A stretch of 18,671 nucleotides of DNA from Streptomyces catenulae (GCF_000718015.1 NZ_JODY01000060.1:1-18671), one strand, 5' to 3'; shown: positions 8,564-16,209, numbered from the stretch's first letter. Translations and numbers: made by a program. The notes: generated by a model from the sequence alone, not told the origin.

Positions 8564-8584
8564 GGTGGGCGCTCCACGCCCACC
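8564..8584 (-). terminator. Hairpin after the small minus-strand gene
   Basis: GGTGGGCG and CGCCCACC form a perfect 8-bp stem with a 5-base loop, 32 bases past the stop of the small minus-strand frame. There is no T-run. It may end that transcript ahead of the F420-type LLM promoter. Confidence 0.4.
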
Positions 8585-8615
8585 GGGCAAGAGGCCGACC
8601 GGAACAGCCGGAGCC

Positions 8616-8846
8616 TCAACCACCCGCCCGATCGACGCCCCCGCCATCCGCCCCCTCGCCAGGATCCGCGCCTTCCCGCCCTCGACCTTCGGCGATACGG
8701 CTGACACAGCGCAGCGCCTCGGCCAGTTGGCTCGCGAGGAACCGAAGCTCGACCCCGGTGACCCGACGGTCACCGAGCAGCGCATCCGCATGATCGAGCA
8801 ACTCCGCCGCCATCCCGAGCTGCATCTCTTCCACCCCATCCGCCAC
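8616..8846 (-). CDS. Small helical protein of unknown function
   Basis: This frame of 76 residues (GTG start) is read divergently from the UTRA gene. The core, residues about 8-50, is strongly helical and amphipathic: M-A-A-E-L-L-D-H-A-D-A-L-L-G, then V-E-L-R-F-L-A-S-Q-L-A-E-A-L-R-C-V-S-R-I-A-E. The tail is rich in Gly, Glu and Asp. Third codon positions favour G/C and a hairpin follows the stop, both of which support a real gene. The start is uncertain: an in-frame GTG at 8834 and an ATG at 8825 are alternatives. I do not recognise the family. Its divergent placement suggests a partner or target of the UTRA/GntR pair, but this is inference. Confidence 0.5.
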   Translation of the reverse strand: MADGVEEMQLGMAAELLDHADALLGDRRVTGVELRFLASQLAEALRCVSRIAEGRGREGADPGEGADGGGVDRAGG

Positions 8847-8948
8847 CCGCGAGACAAGCCCCTTGCGGCACGGAAAGTGGCGGCCGGTGCGACGGGAGAG
8901 GCACCGTGTACGCGGAGCCCGGAGACCGCCGACGACCAGGAGGACGCC

Positions 8949-9491
8949 ATGGAGAGCAGCGAGTGGGTCAGCACCTCGATGCCGTACCTCGCCCCCGGGG
9001 AGAAGGGCCGTCCCGATCCGTGGACCGCCGAGACCGCCGCCGCGGGGCGCCGCGGGCGGCAGCGCATCGTCCATGCCGGGGAGATCGCCGCCCCGCCGGA
9101 GATCGCGGAGCCGCTGGGGCTCGCAGCGGGCGCGGAGGTGGTCGTGCGGCGCCGGATGATGTACCTCGACGACATCCCCTGCGAGGTGACCGACTCGTAC
9201 TACCCCGCCTCGCTCGCCCGCGGCACCCGCCTCGCGGGCACCGCCAAGATCCCCGGCGGCGCGGTCGCCCTCCTTGCCGAACTGGGCCACGCCGGAGCCC
9301 GTGTCCGCGAGGACGTCACCGCCCGCATGCCCACCTCCGAGGAGCGTGCCGCGCTGGACATCGGGCCGGACACACCCGTACTCCACATGACCCGGGTGAC
9401 CTTCGACGACCGGGACCGGCCGTTCCAGGTCGACAGCATGGTGATGCCCGCCGGGCGCCAGCGACTCCGCTACGAGAGGACGATCGGATGA
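8949..9491 (+). CDS. Stand-alone UTRA-domain protein
   Basis: This 180-residue protein matches the UTRA effector-binding domain of HutC-type GntR regulators but has no winged-helix DNA-binding part. The first 40 residues are polar and look disordered. The remainder (about 45-180) carries the UTRA pattern: V-V-V-R-R-R-M-M-Y-L-D-D-I-P-C-E-V-T-D-S-Y-Y-P, then L-L-A-E-L-G-H and R-M-P-T-S-E-E-R. An AGGAGG ribosome site lies a few bases before the ATG, which rules out a long N-terminal extension as the main product. Its stop overlaps the next start (ATGA), so the two proteins are probably made together. The domain is clearly related to the UTRA domain of the downstream regulator. It may bind the same ligand, form a heterodimer with the regulator or act as a ligand sink. 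Confidence 0.85.
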   Translation: MESSEWVSTSMPYLAPGEKGRPDPWTAETAAAGRRGRQRIVHAGEIAAPPEIAEPLGLAAGAEVVVRRRMMYLDDIPCEVTDSYYPASLARGTRLAGTAKIPGGAVALLAELGHAGARVREDVTARMPTSEERAALDIGPDTPVLHMTRVTFDDRDRPFQVDSMVMPAGRQRLRYERTIG

Positions 9492-10267
9492 CCGGGCCGA
9501 CAGCCGAAGGGGAGGGCCACGACCGGCGTGCCCTGCACGAGCGGATCGCCGCCGACCTTCGCGACGACATCATGAGCGGCAACCTCGCACCGGGCGCGAA
9601 GCTGCCGTCGACCACGCAGCTCAAGGCACGTTTCGACGCCTCGAACGCCACGATCCAGAAGGCGCTCGGGCTCCTCAAGGGCGAGCGTCTCGTCGTCGGT
9701 CGGGCGGGCGCGGCGGTGACCGTCCGCGAACACCGGCAGCGGACGGTCCGGCCCGCCGCCTCCCTGAATCCGGCCGGCCCCGGCGAGCCCTACCGCTGGC
9801 TCACCGAGGCACACCGGGGCGAGACACCGGCACGCAGCGAACTCCTGGAAGTCGCGGAAGCCGTACCGCCCGGCGATGTCGCGGAGGCGCTGGGACTGCC
9901 CGACGGCGGCACGGCCCTGCTGCGTCGCCAGATACTCCTGATCGACGGCGAACCGGCCGAACTCGTCCTGTGCTTCTACCCGCCGGACCTCGCGAAGGGG
10001 ACCGCACTGGCCGGGCGCCGCCGCATCATGGGCGGATCCCCGACGCTCCTGGCCGAGTTGGGCCATCCGCCCGCCCTCAGCGTCGACCGTGTCTCCGCGC
10101 GCATCCCCACCCAAGAGCAGTACGAAGCGCTCAAGCTCCCGGGACATCTGCCCGTGCTCCGGACGCTCCGCACCGTCCACAGCGCCGACGGGCGCCCCGT
10201 GGAGGCGACCGTCATGATCAAGGCAGGCCACCTCTACGAGCTTCGGTACGAGTTCACACCGAGCTGA
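9488..10267 (+). CDS. GntR-family (HutC subfamily) transcriptional regulator
   Basis: This 259-residue regulator has an N-terminal winged helix (about 14-85), with I-A-A-D-L-R-D-D-I-M-S-G-N-L-A-P-G at the start of the domain and A-S-N-A-T-I-Q-K-A-L in the recognition helix. A C-terminal UTRA ligand-binding domain covers about 110-255. HutC-type proteins usually repress nearby transport or catabolic genes and release DNA when a small molecule binds UTRA. It is translated from an ATG that overlaps the stop of the stand-alone UTRA gene. Only 24 bases separate its stop from the convergent amidohydrolase stop, with no visible terminator. Its target is not evident. The CTGACG palindromes do not resemble the usual GntR site (GT-Nx-AC), so I do not assign them to it. 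Confidence 0.9.
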   Translation: MTGPTAEGEGHDRRALHERIAADLRDDIMSGNLAPGAKLPSTTQLKARFDASNATIQKALGLLKGERLVVGRAGAAVTVREHRQRTVRPAASLNPAGPGEPYRWLTEAHRGETPARSELLEVAEAVPPGDVAEALGLPDGGTALLRRQILLIDGEPAELVLCFYPPDLAKGTALAGRRRIMGGSPTLLAELGHPPALSVDRVSARIPTQEQYEALKLPGHLPVLRTLRTVHSADGRPVEATVMIKAGHLYELRYEFTPS

Positions 10268-10291
10268 GACCGACGCCCCGCAGGCCCCCAC

Positions 10292-11533
10292 TCACCCCCG
10301 CCCCGCCGACTCCCCCCACAACCCCTCCGCCGTCAGTCCCAGGAGTTCGATCGCGTTGCGCCGGACCAGGCGTTCCACCACGTCCGCCGGTAGGTGGCCC
10401 ATCTGTTCCTCGGCGACCTGGCGGGAGCGGGGCCAGGTGGAGTCGGAGTGCGGGTAGTCGGTCTCGTAGAGGACGTTGCCGACGCCGATCGCGTCGAGGT
10501 TCTTCAGGCCGAAGGCGTCGTCGAAGAAGCAGCCGTGGACGTGGCCGGCGAAGAGTTCGGAGGGCGGGCGGAGGACCTTCTCCGCGACGCCGCCCCAGGC
10601 GCGGTTCTCCTGCCAGACGATGTCGGCGCGCTCCAGGATGTACGGGATCCAGCCGATCTGGCCCTCGGCGTACATGATCCGGAGGTTCGGGAAGCGGTCG
10701 AACTTGCCGCTCATCAGCCAGTCGACCATCGAGAAGCAGCAGTTGGCGAAGGTGATGGTGGAGCCGACGGCGGGCGGGGCGTCGGCGGAGGTGGACGGCA
10801 TCTTCGAGGAGGAGCCGATGTGCATGGCGACGACCGTGCCGGTCTCGTCGCAGGCGCGCAGGAACGGGTCCCAGTGGTCGGTGTGGATGCCGGGCAGTCC
10901 GAGGTGCGGGGGGATCTCGCTGAAGCAGACGGCGCGGACGCCGCGGGCGGCGTTGCGGCGGACCTCGGCGGCGGCGAGTTCGGGGTCCCAGAGCGGGATG
11001 AGGGTGAGCGGGATCAGCCGTCCGTGTGACTGCGGACCGCACCATTCCTCCACCATCCAGTCGTTGTAGGCGCGCACCCCCAGCAGCCCCAGTTCGCGGT
11101 CCTTGGCCTCGGTGAACGTCTGGCCGCAAAAGCGCGGGAAGGTGGGGAAGCAGAGGGCGGACTGGACGTGGTTGACGTCCATGTCGGCGAGCCGCTCGGG
11201 GACGCTGAACGACCCGGGGCGCATCTGCTCGTAGGTGATGCCTTCGAGGCGTATCTCGTCGCGGGCGTAGCCGACGGCGGTGTCGAGGCGGGTCAGCGGG
11301 CGGTGCAGGTCCTCGTAGACCCACCAGTCGGCCTGTGGGCCGTCGCCGCCGGGGGTGCCCATCTTCGGGGCGAACTTCCCGCCCACGAAGGTCATCCGCT
11401 CGACGGGGGCGCGCACGATCCGCGGTCCGGTGTCGCGGTACTTCGCGGGGAGTCGGTCCTGCCACACCCCGGGCGGCTCCACCGTGTGGTCGTCCACCGA
11501 GATGATCTGGGGAAGGGTCTCGTGGGTCTCCAT
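10292..11533 (-). CDS. ACMSD-type amidohydrolase (amidohydrolase 2 family)
   Basis: This 413-residue metal-dependent hydrolase or decarboxylase belongs to the amidohydrolase-2 group, which includes aminocarboxymuconate semialdehyde decarboxylase. The N-terminal metal motif is present as S-V-D-D-H (12-16; the usual form is D-x-H). A conserved His lies in V-A-M-H-I-G (H238), and the catalytic Asp lies in Y-E-T-D-Y-P-H-S (D359, H362). Family members act on carboxylated rings or open-chain unsaturated acids by C-C or C-N cleavage, which fits a degradative pathway with LLM monooxygenases and an acyl-CoA ligase. The ATG at 11533 begins a conserved-looking protein, but no ribosome site precedes it, so the message may be leaderless or weakly translated. 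A perfect copy of the CTGACG operator lies 22 bases upstream. Confidence 0.9.
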   Translation of the reverse strand: METHETLPQIISVDDHTVEPPGVWQDRLPAKYRDTGPRIVRAPVERMTFVGGKFAPKMGTPGGDGPQADWWVYEDLHRPLTRLDTAVGYARDEIRLEGITYEQMRPGSFSVPERLADMDVNHVQSALCFPTFPRFCGQTFTEAKDRELGLLGVRAYNDWMVEEWCGPQSHGRLIPLTLIPLWDPELAAAEVRRNAARGVRAVCFSEIPPHLGLPGIHTDHWDPFLRACDETGTVVAMHIGSSSKMPSTSADAPPAVGSTITFANCCFSMVDWLMSGKFDRFPNLRIMYAEGQIGWIPYILERADIVWQENRAWGGVAEKVLRPPSELFAGHVHGCFFDDAFGLKNLDAIGVGNVLYETDYPHSDSTWPRSRQVAEEQMGHLPADVVERLVRRNAIELLGLTAEGLWGESAGRG

Positions 11534-11554
11534 GAGGGGTACGGTAACGCCGAT

Positions 11555-11569
11555 CTGACGGATCGTCAG
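11555..11569. promoter_or_regulatory. Palindromic operator before the ACMSD-type amidohydrolase
   Basis: CTGACG-GAT-CGTCAG is a perfect 6-3-6 palindrome that shares both half-sites with the operator at 6566-6580 and differs only in the spacer. It lies 22 bases upstream of the minus-strand amidohydrolase start. Confidence 0.75.
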
Positions 11570-12014
11570 TAACTGTGGAGGGGTGGAACCGCGACCACAG
11601 GCGGGTGCGCACACGGCGTCCGGCGGGTTACGTTGTGCAGTCGCGCGATCCGATCCCGTAAGGGTGAGGAATTCCGTGCCCCGGAGGCACGGCGTACGAC
11701 GTGCGAACAACCGGTGAAGAAGTGGCATGGGCATGCATAGATCGGGCGAGGCGGGGCGGAAGCGGAGAGAAGGTGGAGGGGCGCGGCGCACGGCGGTTCG
11801 CAGTGCGCGCCCTCGCGCGAGGGGCGCGTCCGGCGGAGCGCGGCGCTCCGCACCGACGGAGCCCGCTCCGGCGCGGCTCCCGTCGGCCGAGGAGGGTTTG
11901 TGGACGGTCCGGCCCCCTACTGACGCGGGCCACCGGGACAAGGCAGACTGACCGTTGCGCACACGGCGGAACGGCACCATCACAGCACAGAGACGGCAGG
12001 GGCAGGGGGTCACC
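11570..12014 (+). promoter_or_regulatory. Divergent intergenic region and leader of the AfsR-type gene, with three hairpins
   Basis: This gap separates the divergent amidohydrolase and AfsR-type genes. No convincing gene is seen. Three G+C-rich hairpins follow each other: about 11806-11828 (CGCGCCCT with a bulged partner), 11834-11850 (CGGAGCG-CGG-CGCTCCG, perfect) and 11853-11886 (CCGACGGAGCC with GGCTCCCGTCGG, one bulged base). They could form a structured 5' leader for the regulator. AGGGGG lies about 6 bases before the regulator start codon. Confidence 0.4.
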
Positions 12015-14987
12015 ATGGTCGACGGTCCGGGACAGAGGCGGGAGCGACTGCGCTTCACCGTGCTCGGTCCCGTGCGGGCGTGGCGCGGTGAGCACAAGCT
12101 GGCGGCCGGGTCACCGCAGCAACGGGCACTGCTCGCCGCGCTGCTGCTGCGCGGCGGACACACCGCCACCGCCGCCGAACTCGTCGACGCCCTCTGGGGC
12201 GAGGAACCGCCGCACGCCGCACTCGCCGCCCTGCGCACCTACGCCTCCCGCATCCGCAAGACCCTGGGGGACGACGCCGATCTGCTGGTCAGCGAGTCGG
12301 GCGGCTATGCGATCCGCACGGCCGACGGAGCGCCGCTCGACCTCGACCACGACCACGCCGAGCAGTACGCCGCCGAGGCGGAGAAGGCCAAGGCCGCCGG
12401 TGACCGCTGCCGCGCCCGGCAACTCCTCGACGACGCGCTGGCCCTGTGGGACGGCGAACCGCTCGCCGGACTGGGCGGCCCGTATGCCGAGAACCAGCGC
12501 ACCCGCCTCGACGAATGGCGCCGCTCGCTCCTGGAGTCCCGCCTGGAGCTGGAGCTGGAGCTGGGCCACCACGCCGAAGCCGTCTCCGAGCTGACCTCGC
12601 TCACCGCCGCGCACCCGCTCCGCGAGCGCCTGCGGGAGCTGCTGATGCTCGCGCTGTACCGCAGCGGTCGGCAGGCCGAGGCCCTCGCCGTCTACGCCGA
12701 CACCCGCCGCCTCCTCTCCGAGGAACTGGGCGTCGACCCGCGCGCCTCCCTCTCCGAACTCCAGCAGCGCATCCTGCGCGCCGACCCGGACCTGGACGCG
12801 ACCGCCGCACCCGGCACCGAGCCCGGCACGGGCGAGCCGATCCTGCTGCGCCCGCAGCAACTCCCGGCCACCGTCCCGGACTTCACCGGCCGCACCGCCT
12901 TCGTCTCGGAGCTGAGCGAACAGCTCGCCACCGCCGAGGGCCACATCATGGCGGTCTCCGCGGTCGCCGGTATCGGCGGCGTCGGCAAGACCACCCTCGC
13001 CGTGCACGTCGCCCACGCCGCCCACCACCGCTTCCCGGACGGCCAGCTCTACGTCGACCTCCAGGGCGCCGGGAGCACCCCCGTCGAGCCGGAGGCCGTC
13101 CTCGGCGCCTTCCTGCGCGCCCTGGGCACCCCGGAGACGTCCATCCCGGACGGACTCGACGAACGCGCCGCGCTCTACCGCTCCACCCTCGCCGGGCGCC
13201 GCATCCTCGCGCTGCTCGACAACGCCCGCGACGCCGCCCAGGTCCGCCCGCTGCTGCCCGGCACCGAGGGCTGCGCCGCGCTGATCACCAGCCGCACCCG
13301 CATGATCGACCTCGCCGGGGCGCAACTCATCGACCTGGACGTGATGAGCCCGGAGGAGGCGTTCACCCTCTTCACCCGGATCGTCGGCGAGGAGCGGGTC
13401 AACGCCGAGCGCGAGGCGTCCATGGACGTCGTCGGCGCCTGCGGCTTCCTGCCGCTCGCCATCCGTATCGCCGCCTCCCGGCTGGCGGCCCGCCGCACCT
13501 GGACCGTCGCCTTCCTCGCCCGCAAGCTCGGCGACGAGCGCCGCCGCCTGGACGAGCTGCGCGCCGGGGACCTCGCGGTCAAGGCCACCTTCGAGCTGGG
13601 CTACGGCCAGCTGGAGCCGCAACAGGCCCGCGCCTTCCGGCTGATGGGCCTCGCCGACGGCCCCGACCTCTCGCTCGCCGCGGCCGCCGCACTGCTCGGC
13701 ATGGACCTCGACACCACCGAGGACCTGCTCGAATCCCTCGTCGACACCTCCCTGCTGGAGTCCGCCGCCCCGGGGCGGTACCGCTTCCACGACCTGGTGC
13801 GGCTCTACGCGCGTTCCTGCGCCGAACGGGACGAGCAGCCGCCGGAGGAGCGGGACGCGGCCCTCTCCCGGCTGCTGGACTTCTACCTGGCGACCGCCAT
13901 CCGGATGTACGCGCTGGAGCGGCCCGGCGACGCCCTCGTCACCCAGGTGGAGACGCCGCACTACCCGGGCCTCGACTTCGCCGACCGCGCCGAGGCGCTG
14001 ACCTGGCTGTTCAGCGAGACCCACTGCATCATCCCCTGCGCCCTCCAGCACACCGGCCCCACCGGACTGCGGCGCGCCGTCGACCTGCTGCTGCTCACCC
14101 GCGACACGGCCGAATCCGGCGCCAACAACCGGCAGTACGAGCAGGCCAACCACGTCCTGCTGGCCGCCGCGCTGGAGGCCGACGACCAGCGCGCCGCCGG
14201 GCGGGTCCACTGGTCGCTCACGCCGATCTGCACCCAGTTCGGACGGCTCACCGAAGCCGATGAACACGCCAAGCTGGCCACGCTGCTCGGGCTGGCGGCG
14301 GGCGACCCGTTCTCCTCGTCCAACGGCCCCAACGACCGCGGCATCATTGCCAGCATCCGCCACCAGCACGAGGAGGCGGAGGCGTACCTCAACCAGGCGC
14401 TCTTCGCCTTCCAGGAGAACAAGAGCAAGCAGTCCGAGGCCAGCGCGCTGTGCAACCTCTCCCGTGTCCACCTGGACACCGGGCGCATCGACAGCGCCAT
14501 CCGCCTCGCCCGACAGGGCATCAGCTGCTATCGGGAGGCCGGGGCCACCCGCCGCCTCGGCAACGGCATGTACGCCCTGGGCATGGCACTCACCCTGGCC
14601 GGGCAACTGGACGAGGCCTCGGAACAGCTGTTCGCCGCGCTGGTCATCTTCCGGGACAGCCGCCAGCGGTTCTGGGAGGCGATGGCGTATCTGCGGCTCG
14701 CCGAGGTCGATCTCGCCGCGCACCGCCCGACCAGCGCCGCCGACCACGCCGAGCAGGCGCTGGCCGCGCTGCGCGGGATCGGCGGCCGACGCTGGCGGGC
14801 GGAGGTGCTGCGTACTCTGGGGCACGCCCTCGACCAGATCGGGCACACCGGCCGGGCGAAGGTCTGCTGGCAGGAGGTCGTCTCCATCCACGAGCAGCTG
14901 GGTCTGCCCACCGACGGCCCGGTGCCTCACCCGGTGCCCGGGAACGCCGCCGGGCAGCCGTTGATCCCCTCCGCGATCGTCGCGTAA
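12015..14987 (+). CDS. afsR: AfsR-type SARP global regulator (BTAD/NB-ARC/TPR)
   Basis: This 990-residue protein has the length and domain order of Streptomyces AfsR, the global activator of secondary metabolism that is phosphorylated by AfsK-type kinases and switches on afsS. In order it has a winged-helix DNA-binding domain (about 12-85), a BTAD domain (about 106-255), an NB-ARC ATPase (about 285-560) with Walker A G-I-G-G-V-G-K-T-T (319-327), Walker B I-L-A-L-L-D (397-402) and G-F-L-P-L-A-I (477-483), then TPR-like helices (about 720-980). The ATG at 12015 follows AGGGGG; an upstream TTG (11955) would add 20 basic residues outside the domain. The AfsS-like gene starts 215 bases downstream, the same order as afsR-afsS elsewhere. 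Another large SARP is the alternative, but the pairing makes AfsR most likely. Confidence 0.88.
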   Translation: MVDGPGQRRERLRFTVLGPVRAWRGEHKLAAGSPQQRALLAALLLRGGHTATAAELVDALWGEEPPHAALAALRTYASRIRKTLGDDADLLVSESGGYAIRTADGAPLDLDHDHAEQYAAEAEKAKAAGDRCRARQLLDDALALWDGEPLAGLGGPYAENQRTRLDEWRRSLLESRLELELELGHHAEAVSELTSLTAAHPLRERLRELLMLALYRSGRQAEALAVYADTRRLLSEELGVDPRASLSELQQRILRADPDLDATAAPGTEPGTGEPILLRPQQLPATVPDFTGRTAFVSELSEQLATAEGHIMAVSAVAGIGGVGKTTLAVHVAHAAHHRFPDGQLYVDLQGAGSTPVEPEAVLGAFLRALGTPETSIPDGLDERAALYRSTLAGRRILALLDNARDAAQVRPLLPGTEGCAALITSRTRMIDLAGAQLIDLDVMSPEEAFTLFTRIVGEERVNAEREASMDVVGACGFLPLAIRIAASRLAARRTWTVAFLARKLGDERRRLDELRAGDLAVKATFELGYGQLEPQQARAFRLMGLADGPDLSLAAAAALLGMDLDTTEDLLESLVDTSLLESAAPGRYRFHDLVRLYARSCAERDEQPPEERDAALSRLLDFYLATAIRMYALERPGDALVTQVETPHYPGLDFADRAEALTWLFSETHCIIPCALQHTGPTGLRRAVDLLLLTRDTAESGANNRQYEQANHVLLAAALEADDQRAAGRVHWSLTPICTQFGRLTEADEHAKLATLLGLAAGDPFSSSNGPNDRGIIASIRHQHEEAEAYLNQALFAFQENKSKQSEASALCNLSRVHLDTGRIDSAIRLARQGISCYREAGATRRLGNGMYALGMALTLAGQLDEASEQLFAALVIFRDSRQRFWEAMAYLRLAEVDLAAHRPTSAADHAEQALAALRGIGGRRWRAEVLRTLGHALDQIGHTGRAKVCWQEVVSIHEQLGLPTDGPVPHPVPGNAAGQPLIPSAIVA

Positions 14988-15014
14988 CCGCAGGTCAGGG
15001 GCTTCGCCTCGGGC

Positions 15015-15047
15015 GTTTATCGATCGTTCATCGCCACCCGGCACTCT
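15015..15047 (+). promoter_or_regulatory. 11-nt direct repeat (PhoP-box/SARP-box type) and possible -10 of the AfsS-like gene
   Basis: GTTTATCGATC (15015-15025) is followed at once by GTTCATCGCCA (15026-15036); seven of the first eight positions agree. Two 11-nt units beginning GTTCA-like are typical of Streptomyces PhoP boxes, and SARP regulators also bind heptamers with 11-nt spacing. CACTCT (15042-15047), a weak -10 candidate, starts 8 bases after the second GTTCATCG, the usual SARP distance. Confidence 0.55.
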
Positions 15048-15133
15048 CATGGATGCCGGTCCGCCGCCTCGGGGGGCAAGCGGCTCGGCGCCCATGGCCC
15101 CACCACTACGGTGTCCGGCCCTGGTCTGCTCGT

Positions 15134-15159
15134 CCGGCAACCCACGGGGGAGTTGCCGG
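15134..15159 (+). promoter_or_regulatory. Stem-loop in the leader of the AfsS-like gene
   Basis: CCGGCAAC (15134-15141) pairs perfectly with GTTGCCGG (15152-15159) around a 10-base loop. It lies 44 bases before the AfsS-like start codon and 147 bases after the AfsR-type stop, without a T-run. It may be a leader structure controlling the small gene, or a terminator of the regulator transcript. Confidence 0.45.
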
Positions 15160-15202
15160 CCGAGTGGGTTCATCAGCGCCCACACACAGGAGTTGAGCCA
15201 CC

Positions 15203-15478
15203 ATGACCACGCAGCATCCGCAGCACGGAGACGGCAACGACACCGTGCGCCCGATGGACAGCCACCGACCCATCCGTCCGCTGGACAGCCACCGACCGAT
15301 CCTGCCCATGGACAGCCACCGCCCCGTCCAGGCGAGGGACACGGCCGAGACCGTCCAGACCCGGGACAGCCACCGTCCGGTCATCGACGCCGCGACGGCT
15401 ACCGACCGCCCGGCTGCGACCGATGGCGGCATCGAGACGAAGGACAGCCACCGTCCGATCGCCGAGCCGAAGCACTGA
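15203..15478 (+). CDS. afsS: AfsS-like repeat peptide (five DSHRP repeats)
   Basis: This 91-residue soluble protein contains D-S-H-R-P-[IV] five times (residues about 19, 28, 37, 55 and 81), with the first three repeats only 9 residues apart (as D-S-H-R-P-I-x-P). AfsS of Streptomyces coelicolor, 63 residues, has repeats of the form T-x-x-x-D-N-H-M-P-x-x-P-A. The pattern D-[NS]-H-x-P, the small size and the position just after afsR make this an AfsS relative, though longer and with Ser and Arg in place of Asn and Met. AfsS acts downstream of AfsR to stimulate antibiotic production by an unclear mechanism. AGGAG lies 10 bases before the ATG, and a PhoP/SARP-type repeat stands at the probable promoter. 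There is no signal peptide. Orthology is inferred from motif and context, as the linkers are dissimilar. Confidence 0.78.
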   Translation: MTTQHPQHGDGNDTVRPMDSHRPIRPLDSHRPILPMDSHRPVQARDTAETVQTRDSHRPVIDAATATDRPAATDGGIETKDSHRPIAEPKH

Positions 15479-15489
15479 GCCACGGTGAG

Positions 15490-15540
15490 GCGCCGTAGGT
15501 GTCGCGTCGTACCGTCCACCGGACGCGACGCCCACGGCGC
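15490..15540 (+). terminator. Strong hairpin terminator after the AfsS-like gene
   Basis: Two 19-base arms (15490-15508 and 15522-15540) pair with a single A-C mismatch and one G-U wobble around a 13-base loop, starting 12 bases after the stop codon. There is no T-run, as is common for Streptomyces hairpin terminators. Confidence 0.75.
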
Positions 15541-15550
15541 ACCCGCCGAG

Positions 15551-15590
15551 GGCCGGTTCCCTCACGGCACGCCCTGAGGGAACCACGGCC
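15551..15590 (+). terminator. Second tandem hairpin after the AfsS-like gene
   Basis: GGTTCCCTCA (15555-15564) pairs perfectly with TGAGGGAACC (15575-15584). The outer GGCC pair (15551-15554 with 15587-15590) extends the stem past a 2-base bulge. It lies 10 bases beyond the first terminator hairpin and may act as a back-up or bidirectional terminator. Confidence 0.6.
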
Positions 15591-15727
15591 CGCAGATGCC
15601 GAGGTACGGCGGCACGGCGTACTCCCGACGGGGGAGAGCCGGGTGAACGCGCCGCCGTACGGCATCAGGGGGGAAGGTCCGGTCCACGGGCCCCGGGGGG
15701 GATCGGGGCGCCGACGGAACGGACCAT

Positions 15728-15752
15728 GGGGGGGGCCGGGCTCGGGGGAGGG
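15728..15752 (+). other. G-quadruplex-type motif
   Basis: Four G-tracts (8, 3, 5 and 3 bases) are separated by loops of only 2, 3 and 1 bases, which fits the canonical G3+N1-7 pattern on the plus strand. It lies in the non-coding gap after the AfsS-like gene. Confidence 0.5.
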
Positions 15753-16086
15753 CCCGGTACGTCGGTGGCGGCCAGGCCGGGGGATGGCCCGGCTGCCGCT
15801 GACGGGGAACTGCACCGCTGCGGACCGGCGGTGCGGTGGCAAGGGGGGCGGGATCCGGGCCTGTCGGCTCGAATCCCGTAGGGCTCGCCCGTGGGGGACG
15901 GCCCGTACGGATCACTCCGTACGGATCGCCCCCCGGGCCGAGGCCCGTCAGTTCCGGGGCCTTCCGGGGCCCATGGGCCGTGAGGCCCGAGGGGGGCAAG
16001 ACGTCCGGGCGGGCGGCACCTGGGGAGGGGCCGACCGTTCCGGGCGCCCGGCGCCACCGTGCGCCGGGCACGATCGGGGGATCGTG

Positions 16087-16134
16087 GCGGCCGGTTTCGA
16101 TGACGTAATCAGGGGAGCCATCGAAACCGGCCGC
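16087..16134. repeat. Perfect 16-bp inverted repeat
   Basis: GCGGCCGGTTTCGATG (16087-16102) and its exact reverse complement (16119-16134) flank a 16-base spacer. The length and perfection are far beyond chance. There is no T-run on either side. It could be a structured RNA, a bidirectional terminator, a protein-binding site or a remnant of a mobile element. Confidence 0.8.
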
Positions 16135-16170
16135 ACCCGTACGGGGCCCGCGCGGAACCGCAGCGGGGAT

Positions 16171-16209
16171 CGGGTACCGGAATCGGGTACCAGGCTCGGT
16201 TACCGGGCT
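16171..16209. repeat. Three 13-base tandem repeats
   Basis: The units CGGGTACCGGAAT, CGGGTACCAGGCT and CGGTTACCGGGCT lie head to tail and share the core CGGxTACC. They lie 36 bases after the 16-bp inverted repeat. Confidence 0.6.

Noticed and set aside
7038..8948. A long plus-strand extension upstream of the UTRA domain
   Set aside because: It would run antisense through the F420-type LLM and SDR genes. The AGGAGG site before the ATG at 8949 gives a much better start.
12111..15185. A 1024-codon minus-strand frame opposite the AfsR-type gene
   Set aside because: It is a Gly/Glu/Val-rich antisense shadow. The plus-strand frame has complete winged-helix, BTAD, NB-ARC and TPR features.
15203..15478. 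Multi-core RiPP precursor interpretation of the DSHRP repeat protein
   Set aside because: No peptide-modifying enzyme, protease or exporter is nearby. Position after afsR and similarity to the AfsS motif explain it better.
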